Shown here one piece after another: positions 1-9,279 of a stretch of DNA of 64,000 nucleotides. How positions within the stretch are numbered: position 1 is the first letter of the stretch; every line of letters starts with the position of its first letter. This DNA comes from Sphingobacteriales bacterium. Its GTDB lineage: Bacteria > Bacteroidota > Bacteroidia > Sphingobacteriales > Sphingobacteriaceae. The notes beneath the pieces were generated by a model. It was not told the origin of the DNA and searched no databases. It worked only from the letters and a program-made list of their open reading frames with translations. Where the stretch lies: contig JAQBOG010000024.1 of assembly GCA_028288165.1 (NCBI GenBank), positions 62,001 through 126,000 on the forward strand, in the 5' to 3' direction. A program made the position numbers and the translations under genes.

Positions 1-172
1 ACGATATCTAACAGATGATCAGAAAGTTGATAATGCAAGAATTACAGCAACAGGTAAGGGTGAATATCAACCTTTAACAGCTGGTAACTCTCCTGAAATA
101 CGAAGTAAAAACCGAAGGATTGAAATTGTACTCTCTCCAAAACTGGATGAGCTTTATAATTTAATTAAATAA
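1..172 (+). CDS. OmpA-family C-terminal domain protein, 3' end only
   Basis: The first 172 bases are the end of a gene that begins before the window. The frame opening at base 2 reads 56 residues to a TAA at 170-172. The residues fit the end of an OmpA/MotB peptidoglycan-binding domain: a DNARITATGKGE segment, then PLTAGNSPEIRSKNRRIEI, where the N-R-R-I-E-I block is the family hallmark. Such domains tie outer-membrane proteins to peptidoglycan. The N-terminal part, and so the exact type of protein, cannot be seen. Confidence 0.8.
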   Translation, partial: RYLTDDQKVDNARITATGKGEYQPLTAGNSPEIRSKNRRIEIVLSPKLDELYNLIK

Positions 173-244
173 ACAAAAAGTAGTAGCTAGATCCAGCTAC
201 TTATTAGCTGAGTTCGACTTTCAATGCATGTTAAGATCCAGATG

Positions 245-368
245 AACGTTTTATTAAATGCGTTTTAATAAACTTGCTAGGTTTTGCGTTAGGGATTGAA
301 GTGAAAATCCTTTTTGCCCTCTTTCTTCGGGCAAAAAGATTGTAATGGAAAGCCCGCCCGAACGCCCA
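245..368 (-). repeat. Dispersed palindromic element, copy A
   Basis: Read on the minus strand this spacer begins GGGCGTTCGGGCGGGCTTTC, passes through ATCTTTTTGC, a short variable centre and GCAAAAAGGATTTTC, and ends CCCTAACGC followed by AAAACCTAGCA. GCGTTCGGG at one end pairs with CCCTAACGC at the other with one mismatch, and ATCTTTTTGC pairs with GCAAAAAGGAT in the middle, so the element can fold into one long imperfect hairpin. Similarity to copy C continues about 35 bases beyond the core, to 245. It lies between two convergent genes. Confidence 0.85.
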
Positions 369-416
369 AATGCTGTTGACTTACCATATGATTATCGAAC
401 TCAGTTTTTTGTATTT

Positions 417-965
417 TTAAAAAGGATTGTTAAGTTCCTGCAACGTAGGGAGAACTTTGTCCTTTTCTGAAAGAATTATCTCTTCTTTAGGAAGTCCCCA
501 ATCAATATTTAATTCGGGGTCGTTCCAAATACAGCCGATTTCTGAGGCTTTATTGTACGTATTTGTTACTTTATAAGTGAATATGGTATTGTCTTCAAGT
601 GTTACAAACCCATGTAAAAATCCGGGAGGTACCCAAAACATTAATTGGTTTTCTCCGGAAAGTTCAATAGCTAAATGTTGACCATAAGTTGGTGAGCTTT
701 TTCTAACATCTACAGCCACATCAACAACCTTACCTTGTATTACCCGTACTAATTTTCCTTGAGCATGTGGATTTGCTTGTGCGTGTAAACCTCTCAATGT
801 ACCCCTTTGCGAAAAGGATTGGTTATCTTGAACAAAATTGGCATCAATGCCCGCATTTTTGAAGAAACTTTCGCTGTAGCTTTCGAAAAAATAGCCTCGG
901 TCATCTTTCCAAATCTTTGGTTCTATTATGAAAAGATCTTTAATCTTAGTCTCTATAAACTTCAT
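417..965 (-). CDS. rfbC: dTDP-4-dehydrorhamnose 3,5-epimerase
   Basis: This 182-residue protein matches RfbC/RmlC in length and motifs. The family epimerises C3 and C5 of dTDP-4-keto-6-deoxyglucose in dTDP-L-rhamnose synthesis, in the cytoplasm. Visible motifs are DDRGYFFE, the RGLH block with the catalytic histidine at H61, the GKVVDVAVDVR strand and PPGFLHGF. The residue after the catalytic histidine is Ala where Tyr or Phe is more usual. The start ATG overlaps the stop of the upstream DUF4286 gene by four bases, which suggests translational coupling. No other rhamnose-pathway gene is in the window, so it is separated from rfbA, rfbB and rfbD here. Confidence 0.93.
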   Translation of the reverse strand: MKFIETKIKDLFIIEPKIWKDDRGYFFESYSESFFKNAGIDANFVQDNQSFSQRGTLRGLHAQANPHAQGKLVRVIQGKVVDVAVDVRKSSPTYGQHLAIELSGENQLMFWVPPGFLHGFVTLEDNTIFTYKVTNTYNKASEIGCIWNDPELNIDWGLPKEEIILSEKDKVLPTLQELNNPF

Positions 966-1270
966 TTGAATTCAATTAATTGCATAATGGTTCTGAATGC
1001 TACATATCTCTCTGCAAATTTGCATTGCAAATCAGCTTGTAATTTGCTTGCGAAATTAGTTCGATAAGTTTCATAAGTTTCTAAATCTTTGGCAGTGTAT
1101 TGAATAGAATAGGTAACCCCTTCATTCTGAGATTCAAGCACTTTAAATATCCGGTTCGATTCAAAACAATTGGTGCTCATCACTTCTTTTATGTGATGTG
1201 TATGCATCCAATCTAACCACTCAGCTTCAGCTTCTTCTTCGAGTATTACGGTTACGTTATATAAAATCAT
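962..1270 (-). CDS. DUF4286 family protein
   Basis: This 102-residue protein begins MILYNVTVILEEEAEAEWLD and contains WMHTHHIKEVM, matching my memory of the DUF4286 family, small cytoplasmic alpha/beta proteins common in Bacteroidota. The fold resembles a dimeric ferredoxin-like barrel, and no biochemical function is established. It is the middle gene of a minus-strand operon: the TPR gene ends 44 bases upstream and rfbC begins inside its stop codon. Confidence 0.85.
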   Translation of the reverse strand: MILYNVTVILEEEAEAEWLDWMHTHHIKEVMSTNCFESNRIFKVLESQNEGVTYSIQYTAKDLETYETYRTNFASKLQADLQCKFAERYVAFRTIMQLIEFK

Positions 1271-1314
1271 TACGCGAAATTAATAATTAATTTAACATAT
1301 AAATTGACGGTTAG

Positions 1315-3126
1315 TTACCCCAGTTTGTCACCCCGCAAGTTTCGGAATCGTTTACGTGCCTCGGTAACGAGTACGCTCCCTGGAAAATCGGTAATAAGTT
1401 GCTGGTAAAATTGAGACGCCTTAACCGGATCATTTAATTTGGTTTCGTAAATATCACCCATCATAAAAATCGCATCGTCTGCCCAAATGTCAAACGAGTA
1501 ATTTTCAATTATTTTCTTCAATTCATTTATAGACTCTTGATAGCTGTTCTTCTTCAAAAATATCTTTGCCCTATTCATCATAATGTCATCAATTAAAGGG
1601 CTTGATGGGAACTTTTGCTGAATACTATCTAATATTAATAAAGCTTTTTCCTGTTGGTTTTTGAAAATGTAAAGATCAGCCAAGGCAATCTTTTTCAATG
1701 CCTGCGTATCCGCTGCAGTTTGAAGATTGTCAGATATTAGAAGACTTAAATTCATAGCATCATTGGCTATCAATTGTGAGGTTGAACCCTTCAATATATC
1801 CAATTGTGCCTTTGCCCAAGTAAAATCAGCTTGATAATATGAAAGCTTTGAATTTCTAAACTTCGCTTCTTGTCCGAAAGGCTCATTAGCGAATTGCTTT
1901 TCGAGTTGCCCGTAAATTAACGCTGCTTCCCACATTTCACCAGAAAGTATATAAATATCACCCAAATCTAGTTTTGTCTGGCCTACTATAGAAGCTGATA
2001 AATTCGGGATAGCTAGTAGTCGCTCTAATAATGCTTCTGCACTATCTGTGTTATCAAGATAAAAGGCTTGTAAATTTGCTAATTGCCTGATAGCAAAAGC
2101 GGTGTTAAGGTTTTCTCCGAATTCGTTTAACAAATCCTTATAGCCTTTCTCAAGCGATAATAAATCCTGTTTGGAAAAGGTTCCAGCTACCACTAATTTA
2201 TTTTGTGAACTTAAAATGTTAATCTTTGCAGGGATATAGTATTTATTTGACGTTCCTTTCTTAAGTAAGTAATTAAGTGCCTCAATTGCTTGGTCATAGG
2301 CTTTGTTTTCGATTAGCAGTGCTGCTAATTCGTACACTCTTTCCCCTTCTTCTTTGAAACGTCTATCCAATGCCACTGTTTGGCGCAATGCCGAATCAAA
2401 TTCCTTTTGCTGTATATATTGCCAGGTGAGGAGTTCGGTGTAAACTAAATTTTGAGGATCTTTTTGTATCCGTTTTAATAAGGAATTTTTTAATATATCG
2501 TAATCATCATTGTCTTCTAGAGTAGACGACAGAATATTTTCAGCTTGGTTAAGAATTTCTGGATTAGTTGAGAGTACGTTCATATACTCATAAATCAACA
2601 TGACCTTATCCTTTCTATAACGGTACAAGCTTATTAGATCGAAAGCAAATGCACTCTCGTTTTTTAATATTTTCCGGCCGTTAACAAAAGCTTTTATGGC
2701 GTAATCATATGCCTCTATACGGTAAAAGTTATTGGCTAAATCCCGTATTATAAATTCGTTTTTTGGAAGGTCATTTAGAATGTTATTATACCACTCCGCC
2801 GCTTTCTCTGCCTGTCCTCTCTCTTGATATATTTTACCAATATCAATGGAGTACATGGCATTTTCCGGATCAATTTTATGTTGCTTTCGAGCTACCTTCT
2901 CAGCTTCATCATATAGTTTTAATTTAAGCAGGCTAGTAATAAGGGGCTCATAATAAATTGGGCTTTTACTTTTGTTAAATAGATTTTGATAAAGAACTGC
3001 GGCCTTTTCAAAGTCGCCACTTTGATAGTATTGTGCGGCAAGAATTTCATTATTTTTTTCTTGTGCCATCCCTACAAATGACACCAGCATTAAACCAATA
3101 ATTACTGCAGTTTTAAACTTAATCAT
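1315..3126 (-). CDS. Secreted tetratricopeptide-repeat protein
   Basis: This 603-residue protein begins with a signal peptide (hydrophobic residues about 6-20, then GMAQ). The rest is almost all helical repeats with TPR spacing, for example YYQSGDFEKAAVLYQNLF near the start and AVKASQFYQQL-like helices near the end, spread over the whole length. TPR arrays bind protein partners, so a periplasmic scaffold role is likely. It is the first gene of the minus-strand operon with DUF4286 and rfbC. No catalytic domain was seen and the partner is unknown. Confidence 0.85.
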   Translation of the reverse strand: MIKFKTAVIIGLMLVSFVGMAQEKNNEILAAQYYQSGDFEKAAVLYQNLFNKSKSPIYYEPLITSLLKLKLYDEAEKVARKQHKIDPENAMYSIDIGKIYQERGQAEKAAEWYNNILNDLPKNEFIIRDLANNFYRIEAYDYAIKAFVNGRKILKNESAFAFDLISLYRYRKDKVMLIYEYMNVLSTNPEILNQAENILSSTLEDNDDYDILKNSLLKRIQKDPQNLVYTELLTWQYIQQKEFDSALRQTVALDRRFKEEGERVYELAALLIENKAYDQAIEALNYLLKKGTSNKYYIPAKINILSSQNKLVVAGTFSKQDLLSLEKGYKDLLNEFGENLNTAFAIRQLANLQAFYLDNTDSAEALLERLLAIPNLSASIVGQTKLDLGDIYILSGEMWEAALIYGQLEKQFANEPFGQEAKFRNSKLSYYQADFTWAKAQLDILKGSTSQLIANDAMNLSLLISDNLQTAADTQALKKIALADLYIFKNQQEKALLILDSIQQKFPSSPLIDDIMMNRAKIFLKKNSYQESINELKKIIENYSFDIWADDAIFMMGDIYETKLNDPVKASQFYQQLITDFPGSVLVTEARKRFRNLRGDKLG

Positions 3127-3383
3127 GCTATTTTACGTTAAACACCACTTTAAATATAACGATTATGTAGTGGTAATAATATTTGCTTTAATGCTTTAGA
3201 AACTGATTTAAATACTATACAAACTGTATTTTAAATGTTACGGTTATCGCGTAACTTATCGAAGTTATTTGTGGTAATTTGAAAATGTTTTTTCTTTAAA
3301 CCTTTTTAGCATTAATTTTTAAAGATAAACTTATACTGGTTGTTTTTTACGAGCTTACTTCTAAGTGATAACTTAGAGTGTAT

Positions 3384-5294
3384 ATGATTTTAACTAAGCG
3401 TTTCATGCGAATTTTAACCAGGCATACTTGGGCTTTATGTTTTTTAATTTTGGGTGCTTGTACCAATGCTAGTGATCAGATTAGAAAGATTCCGTTAGTT
3501 AACTTTTTTGAAGACCCCCAAAGAACTGCTTTTAATATATCTCCAGACGGTAATTATATATCCTATCTTCATCCATATCATGATCGATTAAATATTTTTG
3601 TTCAAAGCGTTAAGGGCGATGATGTAATTCGTTTGACATCAGCTGAAGACAGAAATATAGCTTATTATTTTTGGGCGAATAACGAGGAAATATTGTATCT
3701 GCAAGACAAAAATGAAGTTGAAAATCAAACTTTATTTGCTGTTAGGAAAGATGGTTCAAAAGAGCGAACCTTAATTGATTTTAAGAATACCAAAATAAAT
3801 CTTATCTCTACGGGTAGGGTAACGAATAATGAAATATTGGTAGCTCTTAATAAAAGAGATTCCACAGTCTTTGATGCCTATCGATTAAATATCAAAACTG
3901 GTAGGCTTGTTTTATTAGTTAAAAATCCTGGTAATATAACGCGTTGGGTTTCTGATGCAAATGGGAAGCTAAGGATAGCTATTGTAAGTGACGAAGTAAA
4001 CGAGACCGTTCTTTATAGGGCAAATGAACAGGCTCCCTTTAAAGCAATTGTCACTAATAACTTTATAACGTCTATTTATCCCATTGGTTTCTCTGAAGAC
4101 GAAACCTGCATTTATGCCTTATCCAATCAACACAGAGATAAAAGAGCACTAGTAGAATTTAATTTGAAGACCGGGAAAGAGCATCGTGAAATTTACGGTA
4201 ATTCGCAAGTAGATGTATATGAAGGCGTGTACTCCAAACTAAAAAAGAAAATGGTATTTGCCACCTATGAAACTTGGAAAAAGCAGCGGCAATATTTAGA
4301 CAATGATGTAAAGCTGATGTATCAAAAGCTCGAAGATCAGTTGCCGAATACAGAAATAAAAGTTACAGATAAAGATAGCTCAGAAAGTAAATTCATCATC
4401 CGGACATTTACCGACAGAAATCCGGGTACATATTATCTATACGACAGTGTTGATGATAAACTAACTAAACTAAGTGACCTCAATACATCTTTCAAAGAGG
4501 AGGAGATGTGCAAAATGGAGGCAATTACGTATAAGTCTAGAGATGGTCTTTCCATTAATGGATATCTAACTTTACCTCATGTAAGTTCTGGTAGAAATTT
4601 ACCTGTAGTGGTAATCCCTCATGGCGGCCCTTCAGCCAGGAATAGTTGGGGATATAATGCCGAAGTGCAGTTTTTAGCTAACCGGGGTTACGCTGTTTTT
4701 CAAATAAATTATAGAGGATCAACCGGATATGGTAAATCATTTTGGATTGCGGGCTTTAAACAATGGGGCGGAAAAATGCAGGATGATATTACAGATGGTG
4801 TAAAATGGTTGATAAACGAAGGAGTTGCTGACCCGGCCCGAATCGCTATTTACGGATCAAATTTCGGAGGTTATTCAGCGCTTCATGGTCTCTGTTTCCA
4901 GTCGCAATTATACGCATGTGGAGCATCTTTATCCGGAATCACTAATTTATTTACCTATTCTAGGAGTGTACCCCCGTATTACAAACCTTACCAACGAATG
5001 ATGTTTGAAATGGTAGGAAATCCGGAAATCGACGCTGATTATTTTAGAGCTGTGTCACCTGTTTTTCATACAATAAAAATTAAAGTACCTGTGTTAATAG
5101 CCCAAGGAGGCAAAGACCCACGGACAAATGTGAATGAGACGAATCAATTTGTTAAAGAGTTAAAGGAGAAAAATGTACCTGTAATTTATATCGTTAAAGA
5201 TGATGAAGGGCAATATTTCCGAAAACAAGAGAATAAATTAGAATTTTACCGTCAGCTTGAAACATTCCTTGAAACTAATTTAAAGAAACGCTAG
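3384..5294 (+). CDS. S9-type (prolyl oligopeptidase family) lipoprotein with altered catalytic histidine
   Basis: This protein has a lipoprotein signal (hydrophobic stretch ending LILGAC), a beta-propeller region (residues about 35-360) and a C-terminal alpha/beta hydrolase domain (about 390-636) of the S9 family. The nucleophile motif YGSNFGGYSA places Ser at 492 (codon 4857-4859), and GGKDPRTNVNE gives Asp578 (5115-5117). The catalytic His, normally in an EGHGF motif 32 residues later, is Gln610 (CAA, 5211-5213), giving EGQYF. Peptidase activity is therefore doubtful. The ATG at 3384 is preferred over an upstream GTG at 3378; 3405 is another option. The kinase gene begins 4 bases after the stop. 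Confidence 0.9.
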   Translation: MILTKRFMRILTRHTWALCFLILGACTNASDQIRKIPLVNFFEDPQRTAFNISPDGNYISYLHPYHDRLNIFVQSVKGDDVIRLTSAEDRNIAYYFWANNEEILYLQDKNEVENQTLFAVRKDGSKERTLIDFKNTKINLISTGRVTNNEILVALNKRDSTVFDAYRLNIKTGRLVLLVKNPGNITRWVSDANGKLRIAIVSDEVNETVLYRANEQAPFKAIVTNNFITSIYPIGFSEDETCIYALSNQHRDKRALVEFNLKTGKEHREIYGNSQVDVYEGVYSKLKKKMVFATYETWKKQRQYLDNDVKLMYQKLEDQLPNTEIKVTDKDSSESKFIIRTFTDRNPGTYYLYDSVDDKLTKLSDLNTSFKEEEMCKMEAITYKSRDGLSINGYLTLPHVSSGRNLPVVVIPHGGPSARNSWGYNAEVQFLANRGYAVFQINYRGSTGYGKSFWIAGFKQWGGKMQDDITDGVKWLINEGVADPARIAIYGSNFGGYSALHGLCFQSQLYACGASLSGITNLFTYSRSVPPYYKPYQRMMFEMVGNPEIDADYFRAVSPVFHTIKIKVPVLIAQGGKDPRTNVNETNQFVKELKEKNVPVIYIVKDDEGQYFRKQENKLEFYRQLETFLETNLKKR

Positions 5295-5298
5295 CTGT

Positions 5299-7029
5299 AT
5301 GAAAGAACAGAAACAGCTATATCGAAAAAACTTTTTACTGATTAATATCTTTTTGATATTGATCACTATCTCATTGATATTTGCTGTTACCCTTGCTTAC
5401 AATCTCACCAAAAAATACGTAGAAAATGAGTTCTCATCACGGAAAATTAATGTGCTTGAGCAAACTATCAAACCTTATAACGATTTTTTTAAAAATCGAA
5501 TACCTGAAATTACCTTTTATCAGGGCTTTTTAGATTCAGCATCAGTAACCAAATACGTGCATAACGTTTTAACAAAGTTTCCATTTGTAGAACGGGTTGT
5601 TTTTTATGATACTGGGATAAGTAATCATACAATTACCGAAGGCTTTCGGGTAAACAACTTTGGAATTACTCCAAAAGCGGTTTATCAATTTGGGAAGAAC
5701 GTTCCTCAAAATGCTACTGTTTTATATAAAAGCAATGGGCTTACTAATTTATCGCTTAAAACTGCCGATGAGTTTAATAAAATGGCTATTAAATTTAGTG
5801 GATATATAGAATCATTGGACACAACTAAGTTGTTGAGTACAGAAGAGAATTTCAACATCTTTTACAGTGTAACACCCAACAGAATAACCTATATGAATAT
5901 TCCCCGCAGGGAGGATCTGAACATATATAAGGACTTAATGTCGAGGAATCAGCCACCATCTCCAATTTATGAGCAGGATATTCTTACATTTTATCTCAAT
6001 CCTGATAAGATTAAAATTGTGAACACTCATCCTGATTTGTATGAAAGCGTTTCAATAAAGCCATTAGTTTATGAAAATCTCGAAAATAATGAAGATCATA
6101 TGGGCACCGATATAACCCTTCCTGGGGCATTTTCTGAGAGTAAATTATATTTAAGTTCATCTAAAAGTTTTTTAAAAATAGAGATTGGACGTAGGTTTTT
6201 GCCGATAGCTCTGGCGTTATCAATTATTTATGGGGTGTTAGTTTTTATTGCCTATTTGATTTATAGAAATTTGAATGTGAATAGCAAAATGTTCAAACTG
6301 CAATATGACTTTATAAATAATTTAACACACGAGTTCAAAACGCCAGTTAGTGTGATTAAAATTGCAGGTAACAACATTCGAAGTGCCTTTCAATTATCAG
6401 AACGTGAGCGCAAGCATTATGGTAAAATATTAGATGAAGAAGCAGATAAGCTCAATGATTTAATGAACAAATTGCTTTCATTTACTCAAATAGAAAACAA
6501 CGCAATCACTATTAAGTACGAGGACGTAAACCTCGAAATATTCTGCCAAAATATAATTGATTCTTATCAAATCAAGTATCCACATTTTCAAATCACTTAT
6601 GAAATAAGCGACATAGCCTATTATAAAACAGATCCAGTGCTTTTGGCTAGCATTTTCCAAAATCTAATTGACAACGCTTATAAGTACTCCTCAGCAGAAC
6701 ATAAGGTATTATATATTGATATCTACAAACGAAAAAGAAGTGTAATTTTTCAATTTATAGATGAAGGCATTGGTATCGCCGCTACAGAAATGACAAATAT
6801 TTTCAGAAAGTTTTATCGAATACAAAACCAATACAATCAGCAAGGCAGCGTTGGGTTAGGACTGGCATTTTGTAAAGAACTCGTTAATTTTATGAACGGA
6901 ACGATTTCTGTTAAGAGTAAAGTTGGAAGTGGATCTGAGTTTACCATTGAGCTGCCAATTGAAAAACCTGTGCAATTAAACGAGGTAGAATCTACTTCTC
7001 AAACAAATAAATTTCTTACAATTAATTAG
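5299..7029 (+). CDS. Membrane sensor histidine kinase
   Basis: This 576-residue kinase has a membrane segment at about 12-34, a long extracytoplasmic region of about 260 residues with no domain I recognise, and a second membrane segment at about 302-322. The cytoplasmic part has a HisKA helix with NLTHEFKTPVS (phospho-acceptor H344, codon 6328-6330), then an ATPase domain with the N box NLIDNAYKYS, the G1 box DEGIGI and the G2 box GSVGLGLAF. It lies between the S9-type lipoprotein and its presumed partner regulator, with spacers of 4 and 2 bases, so the three genes look like one operon. The sensed signal is unknown. Confidence 0.95.
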   Translation: MKEQKQLYRKNFLLINIFLILITISLIFAVTLAYNLTKKYVENEFSSRKINVLEQTIKPYNDFFKNRIPEITFYQGFLDSASVTKYVHNVLTKFPFVERVVFYDTGISNHTITEGFRVNNFGITPKAVYQFGKNVPQNATVLYKSNGLTNLSLKTADEFNKMAIKFSGYIESLDTTKLLSTEENFNIFYSVTPNRITYMNIPRREDLNIYKDLMSRNQPPSPIYEQDILTFYLNPDKIKIVNTHPDLYESVSIKPLVYENLENNEDHMGTDITLPGAFSESKLYLSSSKSFLKIEIGRRFLPIALALSIIYGVLVFIAYLIYRNLNVNSKMFKLQYDFINNLTHEFKTPVSVIKIAGNNIRSAFQLSERERKHYGKILDEEADKLNDLMNKLLSFTQIENNAITIKYEDVNLEIFCQNIIDSYQIKYPHFQITYEISDIAYYKTDPVLLASIFQNLIDNAYKYSSAEHKVLYIDIYKRKRSVIFQFIDEGIGIAATEMTNIFRKFYRIQNQYNQQGSVGLGLAFCKELVNFMNGTISVKSKVGSGSEFTIELPIEKPVQLNEVESTSQTNKFLTIN

Positions 7030-7031
7030 AT

Positions 7032-7721
7032 ATGCAAAAAGATATAAAAGTTGCAGTTGTTGAAGATGATGAAAATCTGCGGTTTTTAGTAGTACACCGT
7101 TTAGAGACAGAAGGATATAAAGTTGTGGAAGCTGCGGATGGTAGAGCTGCTGAAGAATTGATTTTGAGCGAAAAACCAGATATCGTTTTACTTGACTGGA
7201 TGCTTCCGCACAAACAGGGTTCGGAAGTTTGTAAAAACGTTCGCGAAAAAGGCTTTAACAATCTCATTATTATGATGACTGCCAAGGCGCAGGACGTTGA
7301 TAAAATTGATGCTTATAGTTTTGGAGTATCGGATTATGTGGTTAAACCATTTAATATGGATGTTTTAGTAGCGTTAATAGGCAATAAAGTAAAGTTTGCT
7401 ATTAATAACGAAAAATCTGAAGTACACGTATTTGGAGATATGGAACATCATCCGAACACACATTCACTACTTAAGAAAGGCCGAAAAATTGAGTTGACCA
7501 TTTTGGAAAATAGAATTCTGCTGTATTTTTTACAAAACAACCAGAAAGTAATTAATCGTGAAGAGCTAATGATGGTTGTTTGGGGCTATAATTCGGATGT
7601 AAACACACGTACATTAGATATGCATATTGTGCGATTACGTAAGAAAATCGAAGATAACCCTGATCGTCCGCACTACTTGCAAACGGTTCGCGGCATCGGC
7701 TACAAGTTCGTAACAGAGTAA
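7032..7721 (+). CDS. OmpR-family response regulator
   Basis: This 229-residue regulator has an N-terminal receiver domain with the acidic pocket VVEDDEN (D12, D13), phospho-acceptor D55 in LLDWMLP, the MMTAKAQ threonine and the KPF lysine. Its C-terminal winged helix (about 130-229) contains TRTLDMHIVRLRKKIED and ends RGIGYKFV, typical of OmpR/PhoB DNA-binding domains. It starts 2 bases after the kinase gene and is very likely its partner. A strong terminator follows at 7736. Confidence 0.96.
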   Translation: MQKDIKVAVVEDDENLRFLVVHRLETEGYKVVEAADGRAAEELILSEKPDIVLLDWMLPHKQGSEVCKNVREKGFNNLIIMMTAKAQDVDKIDAYSFGVSDYVVKPFNMDVLVALIGNKVKFAINNEKSEVHVFGDMEHHPNTHSLLKKGRKIELTILENRILLYFLQNNQKVINREELMMVVWGYNSDVNTRTLDMHIVRLRKKIEDNPDRPHYLQTVRGIGYKFVTE

Positions 7722-7735
7722 AATCACCATAAAAT

Positions 7736-7769
7736 AAAGCCCTATTCATTAAACATGAGTAGGGCTTTT
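7736..7769 (+). terminator. Rho-independent terminator of the S9/kinase/regulator operon
   Basis: A 14-bp stem, AAAGCCCTATTCAT pairing with ATGAGTAGGGCTTT around a short TAAAC loop, is followed by TTTTGTTGT. It begins 15 bases after the regulator stop codon. Confidence 0.85.
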
Positions 7770-7799
7770 GTTGTAACTGAAATCTGAGAATCTTTATTT

Positions 7800-7893
7800 G
7801 GGCGTTCGGGCGGGTTTTTCGTTACAATCTTTTTGTTTTCCCTTTACGCTTTTCCTAAGCTACAAAAAGGATTTTCACTTCACCCCCTAACGC
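7800..7893 (+). repeat. Dispersed palindromic element, copy B
   Basis: This plus-strand copy starts GGGCGTTCGGGCGGG, has ACAATCTTTTTG and CAAAAAGGATTTTCACTT, and ends CCCTAACGC. Its centre, between the two poly-T/poly-A arms, is about 27 bases and unrelated to the other copies. It lies between convergent genes, directly after the terminator at 7736. Confidence 0.85.
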
Positions 7894-7964
7894 GGAACCA
7901 CTGAAATTAAGCCATTTAATATTACAGTATTGATGTGAGTTAATAAGAAATTAAGCTAATGCTT

Positions 7965-8537
7965 TTAAAAATAGATATCTACATAATCAGTAACCAAATT
8001 ACCTTCACAATTAATCATATTCTCTAAACGCCAGTATTTCCGGTTTCCGCTTGCAACAAACTTTTGTGTACCTGATTTTATGCATGGATCTCCGTTATTT
8101 ATGTGATCGATTCGGCTTTCAATTTGGCCATCAAATTCTAACTCACGATCATTGATGGGTTTAATTCGACCGTTAATTTTAAGATAATTCTCTTTGTTTT
8201 TACTAAATTGGCTTCCTGAAATTTTATACCAGCCGTTACTGGTTTTTTCAATCGTTGCTGAACCTGGCTCGTTCCAGCTAATCCATTGCAAGGTTAAGGC
8301 ATGTTCACCAGTGAAAGTTGAATAGTTTGGTGTGAATTTTACTGCCTCATCTAGTTTACTAATTGTATCAGGAACCACAGCAGGTTGTAAATTAAGTACT
8401 ACATTCCTTAAGCTATCATTTTCTCTTTTTAAGCTAAAGTTTTCCTCTCTTAATCTAGTTTCTGTATTTTCTCCTGGTTTCGGCTGGCATGAAATAAAAA
8501 CAATGGAAGTAATAAATAATAATTGAATGAGCTTCAT
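7965..8537 (-). CDS. Putative lipoprotein of unknown function
   Basis: This 190-residue protein has a lipoprotein signal peptide ending in FISC. A short charged coiled coil follows (about 27-50, with EENFSLKRENDSLRN), then a beta-rich C-terminal region with two cysteines (in GDPCIKSG and NMINCEGN) that could form a disulphide. I do not recognise the family. It is single and faces the response regulator operon. Confidence 0.75.
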   Translation of the reverse strand: MKLIQLLFITSIVFISCQPKPGENTETRLREENFSLKRENDSLRNVVLNLQPAVVPDTISKLDEAVKFTPNYSTFTGEHALTLQWISWNEPGSATIEKTSNGWYKISGSQFSKNKENYLKINGRIKPINDRELEFDGQIESRIDHINNGDPCIKSGTQKFVASGNRKYWRLENMINCEGNLVTDYVDIYF

Positions 8538-8582
8538 GATATGTTATTTGATGGCCAGTGTTCAAAGAACATACCAGAGGTG

Positions 8583-9242
8583 TTATTTAAGTTTATTAAG
8601 CATTATTCCGAAATGCTCTTGCCAGCTTAAAGTCAATGCATTTAAGTTTGCTAAACGGTTTAACATCTCTTTATTTTGAGTGTCATGATAACGAATTCTG
8701 TTTACAGCCATAACCGAAATTTCATCAGGGTGAGTGAATAAAGGCACCAACTTATTTGTCGAATTAAATATTCCAGTTTTTATGGTCCGCAAATAAAATC
8801 CTGTAAAGCCGGTTTCCTGAATATGAACAACAAACTTTTTGTAGTTATGTCTTACTCCTATAATATAACAGGGTTGTCTGGGTTGAGAAACTTCTACAAT
8901 AGCTTCTCCGAGTTGATACCTGTTGCCAATAAAAATATGCTCTTCTAAGGCCGCATTGCCAGTTAATGATAAATTCTCTCCAAATGCTGCATTCGATAAA
9001 TTGAAGCCTAGTTTTTCCTTCCAGAATGCAAAACGATCTATATTATAGCAACAAATTGCCTTATCATTGCCCCCATGATCATCGGTGTGGTACACACTGT
9101 CGCCTAAAATTCCATTCATGCCGAGTTCCAAGTCATAATTAACCGGGTTCTTTTTAAATGAGGTAGTTACAGATTGGTGATCTGCTACTAATAATTCAGG
9201 TGTTCCTTGAATGTTTACTGATGAAATGGTAATGGTATCCAT
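8583..9242 (-). CDS. MOSC domain protein (YiiM-like)
   Basis: This protein of about 219 residues has a MOSC domain like that of YiiM: GILGDSVYHTDDHGG, KAICCYN, FGENLSLTG, and the key cysteine in QPRQPC. A short helical C-terminal tail resembles the extra helical domain of YiiM proteins. MOSC domains bind molybdenum cofactor or act in its sulphur chemistry, and YiiM is linked to reduction of N-hydroxylated compounds. No molybdenum genes are nearby. The ATG at 9242 is preferred to an in-frame GTG at 9248. Confidence 0.85.
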   Translation of the reverse strand: MDTITISSVNIQGTPELLVADHQSVTTSFKKNPVNYDLELGMNGILGDSVYHTDDHGGNDKAICCYNIDRFAFWKEKLGFNLSNAAFGENLSLTGNAALEEHIFIGNRYQLGEAIVEVSQPRQPCYIIGVRHNYKKFVVHIQETGFTGFYLRTIKTGIFNSTNKLVPLFTHPDEISVMAVNRIRYHDTQNKEMLNRLANLNALTLSWQEHFGIMLNKLK

Positions 9243-9279
9243 TAACACAAAGATTTAATAAAAATAATGTTTACTTGCT

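Noticed and set aside
3378-3383. GTG start for the S9-type lipoprotein
   Set aside because: The ATG two codons later gives an equally good signal peptide.
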